DNA of 64,000 bases, taken from assembly GCA_020637795.1 (NCBI GenBank), contig JACKJT010000002.1, positions 558,001-622,000 of the forward strand, in the 5' to 3' direction. Made by a program: the position numbers and the translations under genes. The notes beneath the pieces were generated by a model. It saw only the letters and a program-made list of their open reading frames with translations, had not been told where the DNA came from and ran no database searches. Position 1 is the first letter of the stretch. The number at the start of each line of letters is the position of its first letter. This DNA comes from Hoeflea sp. GTDB taxonomy: Bacteria > Pseudomonadota > Alphaproteobacteria > Rhizobiales > Rhizobiaceae. Below, piece after piece: positions 45,786 to 53,276 of the stretch.

Positions 45786-46976
45786 TCATCGGTCGACCTC
45801 CCCGAACACGATGTCGAGCGATCCCAGCGCCGCCGACACGTCGGCAAGCTGGTGGCCGCGGCAGACGAAATCCATCGCCTGCAGATGCGCATATCCCGGA
45901 GCCCGGATCTTGCAGCGGTAGGGCTTGTTGGAACCGTCGGACACCAGGTAGACGCCGAACTCGCCCTTCGGCGCCTCGACGGCAGCGTAGACCGCGCCTT
46001 CGGGCACCCGGTAGCCTTCGGTATAGAGCTTGAAATGGTGGATCAGCGCTTCCATCGAGCGCTTCATCTCGCCCCGCTTCGGCGGCACGATCTTGCCGTC
46101 GGTGGACGACACCGGTCCGGTCTTTTCCTTGCCGAGCAGCTGCTCGACGCACTGCTTCATGATCTTCACAGATTCGCGCATTTCGCGCATGCGGATCAGG
46201 TAACGGTCGTAGCAGTCGCCGTTCTTGCCGATCGGAATGTCGAAATCGAGCTCCGAGTAGCACTCGTAGGGCTGCGACCGGCGCAGGTCCCAGGCAGCAC
46301 CCGAGCCGCGCACCATGACGCCCGAGAAACCCCAAGCCCAGGCGTCGTCGAGCTTGACGATGGCGATGTCGACATTGCGCTGCTTGAAGATGCGGTTGTC
46401 GGTGAGAAGACCCTCGATGTCGTCGCAGGTCTGAAGGAACGGATCGCACCACTTGCCGATATCCTCGACCAGCTCGTGCGGCAGGTCCTGGTGCACGCCG
46501 CCGGGGCGGAAATAGGCCGCGTGCAGCCGCGCGCCACAGGCACGCTCGTAAAACACCATCAGCTTCTCGCGCTCTTCGAAGCCCCAGAGCGGCGGCGTCA
46601 GCGCGCCGACATCAAGCGCCTGCGTGGTGATGTTGAGCAGATGCGACAGGATGCGGCCGATTTCCGAGTAGAGCACCCGGATCAGCTGTCCGCGCTTGGG
46701 CACCGTCACGCCGGCAAGCTTTTCCACGGCAAGCGCGAACGCATGCTCCTGGTTCATCGGCGCGACGTAGTCGAGCCGGTCGAAATAGGGAATGGCCTGC
46801 AGGTAGGTCTTGGCCTCGATCAGCTTCTCGGTGCCGCGGTGCAGAAGCCCGATATGCGGGTCGACGCGCTCGACGATCTCGCCGTCGAGCTCCAGCACCA
46901 GCCTGAGCACGCCGTGCGCCGCCGGGTGCTGCGGACCGAAGTTGATGTTGAAGTTACGGACGTTGTGTTCGTTCAT
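45786..46976 (-). CDS. nuoD: NADH-quinone oxidoreductase subunit D
   Basis: The 49-kDa-type subunit that helps form the quinone site, 396 residues. Diagnostic blocks: NFGPQHPAAHGVLRLVLELDGE, GLLHRGTEKLIE, PYFDRLDYVAPMNQEHAFALAVE and the C-terminal LGSLDIVFGEVDR. The ATG at 46976 has GAGGA eight bases upstream and lies 11 bases after nuoC. Confidence 0.96.
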   Translation of the reverse strand: MNEHNVRNFNINFGPQHPAAHGVLRLVLELDGEIVERVDPHIGLLHRGTEKLIEAKTYLQAIPYFDRLDYVAPMNQEHAFALAVEKLAGVTVPKRGQLIRVLYSEIGRILSHLLNITTQALDVGALTPPLWGFEEREKLMVFYERACGARLHAAYFRPGGVHQDLPHELVEDIGKWCDPFLQTCDDIEGLLTDNRIFKQRNVDIAIVKLDDAWAWGFSGVMVRGSGAAWDLRRSQPYECYSELDFDIPIGKNGDCYDRYLIRMREMRESVKIMKQCVEQLLGKEKTGPVSSTDGKIVPPKRGEMKRSMEALIHHFKLYTEGYRVPEGAVYAAVEAPKGEFGVYLVSDGSNKPYRCKIRAPGYAHLQAMDFVCRGHQLADVSAALGSLDIVFGEVDR

Positions 46977-46987
46977 GGTACCCGTCC

Positions 46988-47590
46988 TCACGCTTTCGCT
47001 TTTTCATCGCCCGGCAGCACGTAGTCGGTGCCTTCCCAGGGGGAGAGAAAATCGAAATTGCGGAATTCCTGCCTCAGCTCCACCGGCTCGTAGACGACCC
47101 GCTTGACTTCGTCGTCATAGCGGACCTCGACGAACCCGGTCAGCGGGAAGTCCTTCCTGAGCGGATGGCCCTCGAAACCGTAGTCGGTGAGGATGCGGCG
47201 CAGGTCGGGATGGCCGGTGAACAGGATGCCGTAGAGATCGTAGGCTTCGCGCTCGAACCAGTCGGCGCCCGGGTACACCGGGGTCAGCGACGGCACCGGC
47301 GCATCCTCGGAGGTCATGACCTTGACCCGGATGCGGAAATTCTGCCGCGGCGACAGCAGGTGGTAGACCACATCGAAGCGTTCCACCCGGCCCGGCCAGT
47401 CGACGCCGCAGATATCGATGAAGCTGACAAACTGGCACTGCGCGTCGTCGCGCAGAAACGTCATCAGCTCGATCAGGTTGACCGGCTGCGCGGTCAGCGT
47501 CAGCTCGTCATAGGCAAGCTCGGCGCGGTCGATCAGATCGCCTTTGACTTCGACGAGATAGTCGGACAGGTCCTTGAGGGCTTGGCTCAT
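46988..47590 (-). CDS. nuoC: NADH-quinone oxidoreductase subunit C
   Basis: The 30-kDa-type peripheral subunit, 200 residues. It has FVSFIDICGVDWPGRVERFDVVYHLLS, WFEREAYDLYGILFTGHPDLRRILTDYGFEGHPLRKDFPLTGFVEVRYD. It is separate from NuoD, not fused as in E. coli. The start at 47590 has AGGAG nine bases upstream; 62 further open codons overlap nuoB and are not used. Confidence 0.96.
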   Translation of the reverse strand: MSQALKDLSDYLVEVKGDLIDRAELAYDELTLTAQPVNLIELMTFLRDDAQCQFVSFIDICGVDWPGRVERFDVVYHLLSPRQNFRIRVKVMTSEDAPVPSLTPVYPGADWFEREAYDLYGILFTGHPDLRRILTDYGFEGHPLRKDFPLTGFVEVRYDDEVKRVVYEPVELRQEFRNFDFLSPWEGTDYVLPGDEKAKA

Positions 47591-47601
47591 CTTCCGCTCT
47601 C

Positions 47602-48177
47602 CTATCGCTCGATCGTGCCGGTGCGGCGGATCTTCTTCTGCAGAAGCAGCACACCGTAGAGCAGCGCCTCGGCCGTGGGCGGGCAACCGGGAACATAGAT
47701 GTCCACCGGGACCACCCGGTCGCAGCCGCGCACCACCGAATAGGAGTAGTGATAGTAGCCGCCGCCATTGGCGCACGACCCCATCGAGATCACGTAGCGC
47801 GGCTCGGGCATCTGGTCGTAGACCTTGCGAAGCGCCGGCGCCATCTTGTTGGTCAGCGTGCCGGCCACGATCATCACGTCCGACTGGCGCGGTGAGGCCC
47901 GCGGCGCGAAACCGAATCGCTCGGCGTCATAGCGCGGCATCGACATCTGCATCATCTCGACGGCGCAACAGGCGAGACCGAAAGTCATCCACATCAGCGA
48001 CCCGGTGCGCGACCAGTTGATCAGCTCGTCCGTGGAGGTGACCAGAAAGCCCTTGTCGGCCAGCTCGTTGTTGATTTCGCCGAAAAACGCGTCGTCGCTG
48101 CCAACCGGCTTGCCGGTGTTGGGATCGATAATACCCTTGGGCGCAGGCGCCACCAATGGTGCGTTGCTCACTCCCAT
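47602..48177 (-). CDS. nuoB: NADH-quinone oxidoreductase subunit B
   Basis: Carries cluster N2 next to the quinone site, 191 residues. The adjacent-cysteine motif LACCAVEMMQ, plus GSCANGGG and VPGCPPTAEALLYG supply the four ligands. The ATG at 48177 lies inside the last codons of nuoA (10-base overlap) and is preceded by GGGAG. Confidence 0.97.
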   Translation of the reverse strand: MGVSNAPLVAPAPKGIIDPNTGKPVGSDDAFFGEINNELADKGFLVTSTDELINWSRTGSLMWMTFGLACCAVEMMQMSMPRYDAERFGFAPRASPRQSDVMIVAGTLTNKMAPALRKVYDQMPEPRYVISMGSCANGGGYYHYSYSVVRGCDRVVPVDIYVPGCPPTAEALLYGVLLLQKKIRRTGTIER

Positions 48178-48533
48178 TCGAGCGCTCCCTTTTTCCATTC
48201 ATAGACAAAGCCGACCGTCAGCACGCCGAGAAACGCCATCATCGACCAGAAACCCATCCAGCCGATGTCGCCGAACGACACGGCCCAGGGAAACAGGAAT
48301 GCGACCTCGAGGTCGAAGATGATGAACAGGATCGAAACCAGATAGAACCGCACATCGAATTTCATGCGTGCGTCATCGAACGCGTTGAAGCCGCATTCAT
48401 AGGCCGAGAGTTTTTCCGGATCGGGATTTTTGTAGGCGATCGCGAATGGCGCGATCAGCAAAGCCAGACCGATAACCAAAGCCAGACCGATGAAGATGGC
48501 AATCGGCACATAAGCGCCCAGAAGTTCCGTCAT
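48168..48533 (-). CDS. nuoA: NADH-quinone oxidoreductase subunit A
   Basis: First gene of the operon. The 121-residue membrane subunit has three helices; YECGFNAFDDARMKFDVRFYLVSILFIIFDLEVAFLFPW is unmistakable (quoted in two blocks: YECGF loop and the DLEVAF helix). The ATG at 48533 is preferred over an in-frame GTG at 48557 because it gives the family's usual length. The operon runs A-B-C-D-E-F-(HhH protein)-G-H-I-J-K-L-M-N. Confidence 0.95.
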   Translation of the reverse strand: MTELLGAYVPIAIFIGLALVIGLALLIAPFAIAYKNPDPEKLSAYECGFNAFDDARMKFDVRFYLVSILFIIFDLEVAFLFPWAVSFGDIGWMGFWSMMAFLGVLTVGFVYEWKKGALEWE

Positions 48534-49077
48534 GACGTCCGTTCCTGTATCCGTCACAGTCGAAGCCCCTGCCTTACCCGAAGGTCTGGAGCCGGCCCCT
48601 CACCTGTGCGGCTGATCATGTTGCAACGCGGCGTGGTTAGCGCAGCCCGCCAAGCGGCGCAAGAGCACAGCAAACATTTGATCAGATAGTGTGAGCTTTC
48701 ACCACCCAATGTTTCGCCGCACCGGTGATAGCACGCAATTATTTTCGGCAATTCACAATTTTGCCGCCGCCGCAGGAGCTGAAACAGGAGAATCACTCCG
48801 GCAGCGGGCAACCGCTGCAGAAAAACCAATGGCAAGCCGGACTCACGCCATCGGCGGCATCCGGCCTGCGTTCGTGCGGATCGGCCGTGGAGCGCCGCCC
48901 GGTGGTGCCGGTCGCCATCCGAAAACGCGCCTGCGGGCGCATTCCAACGGCCAGCTGAAGAGCAGTTAAAGCGCCGTTGCGACAAAGGCAGGTATTCGGT
49001 GCGTTCTTTGGGAAGATCTTGGGAAATCGTTGCCCCTGGGGGCCAAGGCGGAAGCAGATCCGCTTCTGTTTGAAAAA
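48534..49077. other. Upstream region of the nuo operon
   Basis: This 544-base gap between nuoA and the tRNA-Asp gene should contain the nuo promoter. Open frames on both strands here (for example 48691-48969) lack domains and convincing starts. An imperfect inverted repeat GAAGC/GCTTC sits just past the tRNA 3' end but has no T run. I see no recognisable operator. Confidence 0.4.
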
Positions 49078-49154
49078 TGGCGCGAGTGACGGGGCTCGAA
49101 CCCGCGACCTCCGGCGTGACAGGCCGGCACTCTAACCAACTGAGCTACACCCGC
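49078..49154 (-). tRNA. tRNA-Asp (anticodon GTC)
   Basis: On the minus strand the 77-base gene starts GCGGGTGTAGCTCAG, has anticodon GTC in the CCTGTCACG loop, the T arm GGTTCGAGCC and an encoded CCA end. The acceptor stem GCGGGTG pairs with CACTCGC with one G-T. Confidence 0.96.
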
Positions 49155-49390
49155 GCATTTTTCACTCGGAACAAGCGGTGGCCGCCGTTCCGTGAGCGGT
49201 GAATTACGGGGTTCGCTCACAGGTGTCAAGCGTCGATTGCGAAGGAAAAACGACAAAATTCAAACTTGCTGGAAACAGGCCCTCAAGAAGCTCGCGCGCT
49301 GCGGGCTTCATTCACAATTTGATGATTGCTGCGGCTGTTTTTTCTTGCGGAAGCGGCGCGAACGCCCTAAAGCATGCGCCACCAATCTGG

Positions 49391-49466
<76 letters not shown>

Positions 49467-49702
49467 TTTCATCCCATTGAAATCATTGGAACCCGCTGGC
49501 TTTCAACGGCTTTGCCCTGAAATGGCGTCACAAATCACGTCGCAAAGCCGGGATTGAGGATGGCGGGCAAGCCCCGGCATTAAAAAAAGCGCGACGGAGC
49601 TGGCTTCACCGAAAGGCCAAGTCATCCGCTTCTGTCCGAAGTGCCATCGATTGATTATGCGGACAGGTTCCTGCCGGGTGCAGAACCGTTCCCCCGCGTC
49701 AG

Positions 49703-51043
49703 CTATCCTTGCGAACTCATCGTCGGAACAATGACGGCAGCCTCCATACCGCGCGTCAGGCCGGCAATCGGCGAGACAAGCTCGAACCTGCAGTCCGCGC
49801 GTTCTGCAATGGTGCGTACAATTGCCAGTCCCAGCCCGCTTCCCTCGGCGGACCCGGATCCGCGTTCAAACCGGCGGGTCAGGCGGGCGAGGATTTCCGG
49901 CTCGATCACCGGGCTGTCGCTTTCGACGGACAGTCGTCCCGATGCCGAAAGCCTGATCCTGACCGGCGATCCGGGTGTGCCATGCTTGAGGGCGTTCTCG
50001 ATCAGGTTGCGGCAGACGATGCCAAAGGCATCGGGATCGATGTCAGACATCACCGGATGATCCGGCGGAATGAAGTCGATCTGGCTGCCCCGTGGGGTCC
50101 GCTCGAAATCGGATACGATCAGGCGCAACACAGGGCGCAGGTCGGCAGGCTTGCCTGTCCTCAGCCGCCCCCCTTCGGCACGGGCGAGCTGGATCAGTTT
50201 CTCCGACAGACGTGTCAGGCGCTTCAATGTTGTCTCGATGTCGGCCGCACGGTTCGCCGCGATGGGGTCGGATGTTTCGCTTTGCAATCGTTGCGCCTGG
50301 GCAATGGCGCCGGCCACGGGCGTGCGCAGTTCGTGGGCTGCGTTGGCAGCCAGGTTGCGTTCCGCCTCGAAGGCGGCGTTCAGCCGTGCAAGCAGGTCGT
50401 TGGTTGCCACGGCGATGGGCGCAAGCTCGCTGGGCAGATCAAGATCGGAAGTTGGCGACAGATCATGCGCGCCGCGACTCGCCAGCGCGTTGCGGAACTG
50501 CCTGACCGGTCGGAAGCTGAAGCTCACCGCTCCGAATATTGCCGCCAGACAGAGCGGTATGACGACCAGCAGCGGCAGTCCGAGGCCCAATTGCATCTCG
50601 CGCGCCATCGACGCGCGGTGTTCAAGCGGCTCGGCCACGGCAATGGTGATGGAATCCTGCAGCGCGGAATCATAATACAGCCTGTGGGTGGCCGACTGCC
50701 GGAATCCGACACCGTCGAATGGCGGAAACACCGATGGGTCTGCGGCATGAGAGGATATCAGCACCCGCCCCTGTGCGTCCCGGACGACGTAGGTCAGGAA
50801 TTCCGAGTGCTCCCTCAGGTTGGCGATACGCTGCGAAAGCCCCTCTTCCTCTCGGTCGATGATGTCGATAACCGCAAGCGGCAGCAGTCTTTGCGCCGTC
50901 TCCTGCAAGGCGGAATCAAACACCTCGTCCATTTCCTGGCGCAGCAGGGTGGCTGTAACGGTGGCCGCGATGATCCAGAGAACGGTCACGCCAAGCCCGA
51001 TCAGGATCGCCAGCCGTGCCTGAAGCGAACGGGGTGCCCTCAT
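49703..51043 (-). CDS. Two-component sensor histidine kinase
   Basis: The 446-residue membrane kinase has one membrane helix at residues about 11-33, a periplasmic sensor domain (about 34-155) of the 2CSK/TctE-like type, a second helix at about 156-177, a linker, and the HisKA domain with phosphoacceptor His237 in NAAHELRTPVAGA. The ATPase domain has N box NLIENALKHG and G boxes with GSGLGLAIVRTIAER. Its ATG overlaps the regulator's stop (ATGA), so the pair is cotranscribed, regulator first. Signal unknown; the divergent PepSY, poly-Asp and flavin-protein genes suggest a periplasmic redox or cation cue. Confidence 0.92.
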   Translation of the reverse strand: MRAPRSLQARLAILIGLGVTVLWIIAATVTATLLRQEMDEVFDSALQETAQRLLPLAVIDIIDREEEGLSQRIANLREHSEFLTYVVRDAQGRVLISSHAADPSVFPPFDGVGFRQSATHRLYYDSALQDSITIAVAEPLEHRASMAREMQLGLGLPLLVVIPLCLAAIFGAVSFSFRPVRQFRNALASRGAHDLSPTSDLDLPSELAPIAVATNDLLARLNAAFEAERNLAANAAHELRTPVAGAIAQAQRLQSETSDPIAANRAADIETTLKRLTRLSEKLIQLARAEGGRLRTGKPADLRPVLRLIVSDFERTPRGSQIDFIPPDHPVMSDIDPDAFGIVCRNLIENALKHGTPGSPVRIRLSASGRLSVESDSPVIEPEILARLTRRFERGSGSAEGSGLGLAIVRTIAERADCRFELVSPIAGLTRGMEAAVIVPTMSSQG

Positions 51044-51699
51044 GTGGTTCCCAGCCGGTAGCCGAGGCCCCGCTCCGTCTCGATCACCGAATGGCCGAGC
51101 TTCTTGCGTAGGCGGCTGACATGCACCTCGATCGCGTTGCTGTCGATCTCGGTATCGAAGGAATAGAGCCGTTCCTCAAGCTGCGCCTTGGAAAGCAGCT
51201 GCCCCGGACGCTGCACGAAGGCCTCGAAAAGCACCCATTCGCGCGCCGTCAGCGGCACCGCGCGGCCGTCCTTGCGCAGGCTGCGGGCGGCAAGGTCTAT
51301 CTCGAGGTCCCCGAGCTTGATGATGGGGTTCGGATTGCCGCTGTAGCGCCGGGCGACGGATCCGATGCGCGCGGACAGCTCGGCAAGATCAAACGGCTTG
51401 ACCAGATAGTCATCCGCGCCGGCGTTCAATCCCTCGATCCGGTCGGAAACCTGGTCAAGCGCCGTCAGAATGATGACCGGCGTCACATCGCCCCTGGCGC
51501 GAAAGGTCCTGAGAAACGGAATGCCGCGCCCGTCGGGAAGCATCAGGTCGAGCAGCACCAGATCGTAGGCCGCAACGGCGACGGCGTCGCTCGCCTCGTC
51601 AAGCCGCTTGACCCAATCGAGCGAATGGCCGTCTGCGGCAATCTGGTCCCGCACGGCGGAGCCCAGAACCGTGTCGTCTTCAATCAGGAGTATGCGCAT
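51040..51699 (-). CDS. OmpR/PhoB-family response regulator
   Basis: The 219-residue regulator has a receiver domain with acidic pocket Glu7-Asp8-Asp9, phosphoacceptor Asp51 (LLDLMLP) and Lys in YLVKPFDLAEL. A winged-helix output domain follows with VPLTAREWVLFEAFVQRPGQLLSK and the recognition-helix region SNAIEVHVSRLRKKLG. The ATG at 51699 is the conserved beginning (MRILLIEDD); 14 open codons upstream are not needed. A copy of the 18-base direct-repeat motif lies 43 bases upstream of this start, consistent with autoregulation. Confidence 0.93.
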   Translation of the reverse strand: MRILLIEDDTVLGSAVRDQIAADGHSLDWVKRLDEASDAVAVAAYDLVLLDLMLPDGRGIPFLRTFRARGDVTPVIILTALDQVSDRIEGLNAGADDYLVKPFDLAELSARIGSVARRYSGNPNPIIKLGDLEIDLAARSLRKDGRAVPLTAREWVLFEAFVQRPGQLLSKAQLEERLYSFDTEIDSNAIEVHVSRLRKKLGHSVIETERGLGYRLGTT

Positions 51700-51741
51700 G
51701 CTGTTCGCCCATGTTGTTCGTGCATTGTCTCGCATTGCCAA

Positions 51742-51759
51742 CTGACGGCAAACTGAAGC
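51742..51759 (+). promoter_or_regulatory. Response-regulator box 1 (PepSY gene / TCS divergent promoter)
   Basis: CTGACGGCAAACTGAAGC: two CTGA half-sites with an 11-base period, as OmpR/PhoB-type regulators recognise. It lies 81 bases before the PepSY gene start and 43 bases upstream of the regulator gene start on the other strand. Confidence 0.72.
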
Positions 51760-51840
51760 TCCATGGTCTCCATGTTCAGCCCGCCGTCAGCTTCGGGGCG
51801 CAGATGATCCTTCAAGAATCTATTACAGGGAGTATGGAGT

Positions 51841-52116
51841 ATGAGAAAGTCACTGGCCATTCTGTTTCTTTTCGCGTCGCTTGGCGCCACCGGCCTGGCT
51901 CGCGCCGACGAGGATGATTGCATCGTGCCGATGGCGCAATGGCAGCCGCGCGAAGCCGTGCAGCGTGTGGCGGCGGAGCGCGGCGTGACCGTTCGCAGGA
52001 TCAAGATCGATGACGGCTGCTACCAGATCAAGGGCCGCGACGCGTCGGGACGGGAAATCGAGATCAAGGTCAATCCGCAGACCCTGGAAGTGATTGATAT
52101 CGAATATGATGATTGA
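51841..52116 (+). CDS. Exported small PepSY-domain protein
   Basis: The 91-residue protein has a Sec signal peptide (MRKSLAILFLFASLGATGLARA, cleavage after about residue 22) and a single PepSY domain: QREAVQRVAAERGVTV-like helix, then YQIKGRDASGREIEIKVNPQTLEVIDIEYDD. Two cysteines in the mature part may form a disulfide. Small PepSY proteins next to two-component genes are common and may modulate the sensor. It has its own promoter box 81 bases upstream. Confidence 0.85.
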   Translation: MRKSLAILFLFASLGATGLARADEDDCIVPMAQWQPREAVQRVAAERGVTVRRIKIDDGCYQIKGRDASGREIEIKVNPQTLEVIDIEYDD

Positions 52117-52173
52117 GGCTTTGCGCAGTGCCGACGCCGGCGCACAGCAGGCCTTGCTTGCGCGGTTTTGTTC

Positions 52174-52191
52174 CTGACGCCAAGCTGAAGC
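52174..52191 (+). promoter_or_regulatory. Response-regulator box 2 (poly-Asp gene)
   Basis: CTGACGCCAAGCTGAAGC differs from box 3 by one base and from box 1 by two. It ends 78 bases before the start of the poly-Asp gene, nearly the same spacing as the other two copies. Confidence 0.72.
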
Positions 52192-52269
52192 AGAAAGTCT
52201 CCAGGCGTCAGCAAACGATAAGGCTGGAGGACGAGGTTCCGGGTGTCGATCAAACCAAAGGAGACACCC

Positions 52270-52614
52270 ATGAAGACCACCCTTTCCATTCTGACGGCAA
52301 CCACCGCGCTTGCCGCTTTCCTTGCGATGCCTGCAGTCGGCGCGGTCCACTCCGGTCGCACCGGCGATTCCGGCCAGTTGACGGTGATGGATGACGCGTC
52401 ACCCAGGGAACAGGGCTATCTGCTCGCCAGCAATGACGACGATGATCACCGGTCAAAGGCCCGATACCGTTCGGATGACGATGACGACGATGATGACGAC
52501 GACGATGATCATGGCGGCCGGGCAAGCGCAAATCCTGCTCCCGCCGGTTCCGTCTCGCCACCCAACAACGGTCTCTTCGATACCGGCGCAGCATCGCAGG
52601 TTCAGGTGAACTGA
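52270..52614 (+). CDS. Exported poly-aspartate protein
   Basis: The 114-residue protein has a signal peptide (MKTTLSILTATTALAAFLAMPAVGA) and a mature part with a DDDD run followed by a run of twelve Asp and a His (about residues 59-86), then a Pro/Ala-rich tail. No domain is recognised. The acidic tract should bind divalent cations in the periplasm. The ATG at 52270 has GGAG six bases upstream. Its own copy of the regulator box indicates it belongs to the two-component regulon. Confidence 0.78.
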   Translation: MKTTLSILTATTALAAFLAMPAVGAVHSGRTGDSGQLTVMDDASPREQGYLLASNDDDDHRSKARYRSDDDDDDDDDDDDHGGRASANPAPAGSVSPPNNGLFDTGAASQVQVN

Positions 52615-52708
52615 CCCGACCCTCGAGCTTGCCTCTTCTCAGCCCCGTCATCGCTTGCCGATGGCGGGGTTGCTTCGTTCAGGCTGCCGGTCGGCGGCTC
52701 AGCCAAAC

Positions 52709-52726
52709 CTGACGGCAAGCTGAAGC
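52709..52726 (+). promoter_or_regulatory. Response-regulator box 3 (DUF2271 operon)
   Basis: CTGACGGCAAGCTGAAGC, CTGA half-sites 11 bases apart, ends 79 bases before the DUF2271 gene start. It would control the DUF2271 / PepSY-reductase / apbE operon. Confidence 0.72.
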
Positions 52727-52805
52727 GAAATCATGAGCTTGTTAAGGAAGGCATCAGGCGTACGGCCCATTGAAGCAACATCAGATCAACTCGTGGAGAA
52801 ACATT

Positions 52806-53276
52806 ATGAAATCGATCCTGGCCGCGCTTGCCATCACCACCGCGCTCACACTTCCCGCCACTGCCTGGGCACGGCCGGTGACCATCGACACGACGCTGAA
52901 GAACTATGGCGGCAACGGCGCCTACCTGGCGATCTACGTGACCGACGCCAAGGGCGTCTACAAGGGCAGCCTCTGGATGGCCGGCGGTAAGTCGAAATAT
53001 TACCAGCATCTGAGCGACTGGCAGCGCGCCACCGGCGGACGCCTCTCCGAGATCAACGGAATCACCGGCGCCAGTGTCGGCTCGGGCCGCAAACTCTCGA
53101 TCACGCTCAACCTCGCCGACGCGCTGTTCGATGCCGGCTACCAGGTGCATGTCGATGCCGCCGTGGAGGACATGCGCGACAGCCCGTCGGAAGTGGTCGT
53201 CCCGCTCACAACCGCTGGCGCCGGCAAGGCGACACCGGGCCGCCGCTATATCGCTTCCTTCGCCTACAAGATGTGA
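52806..53276 (+). CDS. Exported DUF2271 protein with ApbE-type flavinylation motif
   Basis: The 156-residue protein has a Sec signal peptide (MKSILAALAITTALTLPATAWA) and a DUF2271 domain (NYGGNGAYLAIYVTDAKG, SLWMAGGKSKYYQHLSDW). The segment NGITGAS at residues 84-90 fits the [ST]GA[ST] core that ApbE enzymes modify by attaching FMN, predicting Ser90 as the flavin carrier. apbE two genes downstream supports this. The start at 52806 has GGAG upstream; the gene overlaps the next one by four bases. Likely role: periplasmic electron carrier paired with the membrane reductase. Confidence 0.85.
   Translation: MKSILAALAITTALTLPATAWARPVTIDTTLKNYGGNGAYLAIYVTDAKGVYKGSLWMAGGKSKYYQHLSDWQRATGGRLSEINGITGASVGSGRKLSITLNLADALFDAGYQVHVDAAVEDMRDSPSEVVVPLTTAGAGKATPGRRYIASFAYKM

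Noticed and set aside
48691..48969. 92-codon open frame upstream of nuoA
   Set aside because: No domain, no ribosome binding site and an atypical composition; more likely part of the non-coding region upstream of nuo.
52433..52510. Tandem GAT/GAC repeats suggesting a CRISPR or satellite repeat
   Set aside because: They are Asp codons inside an intact exported-protein gene; no spacers and no repeat unit longer than a codon.
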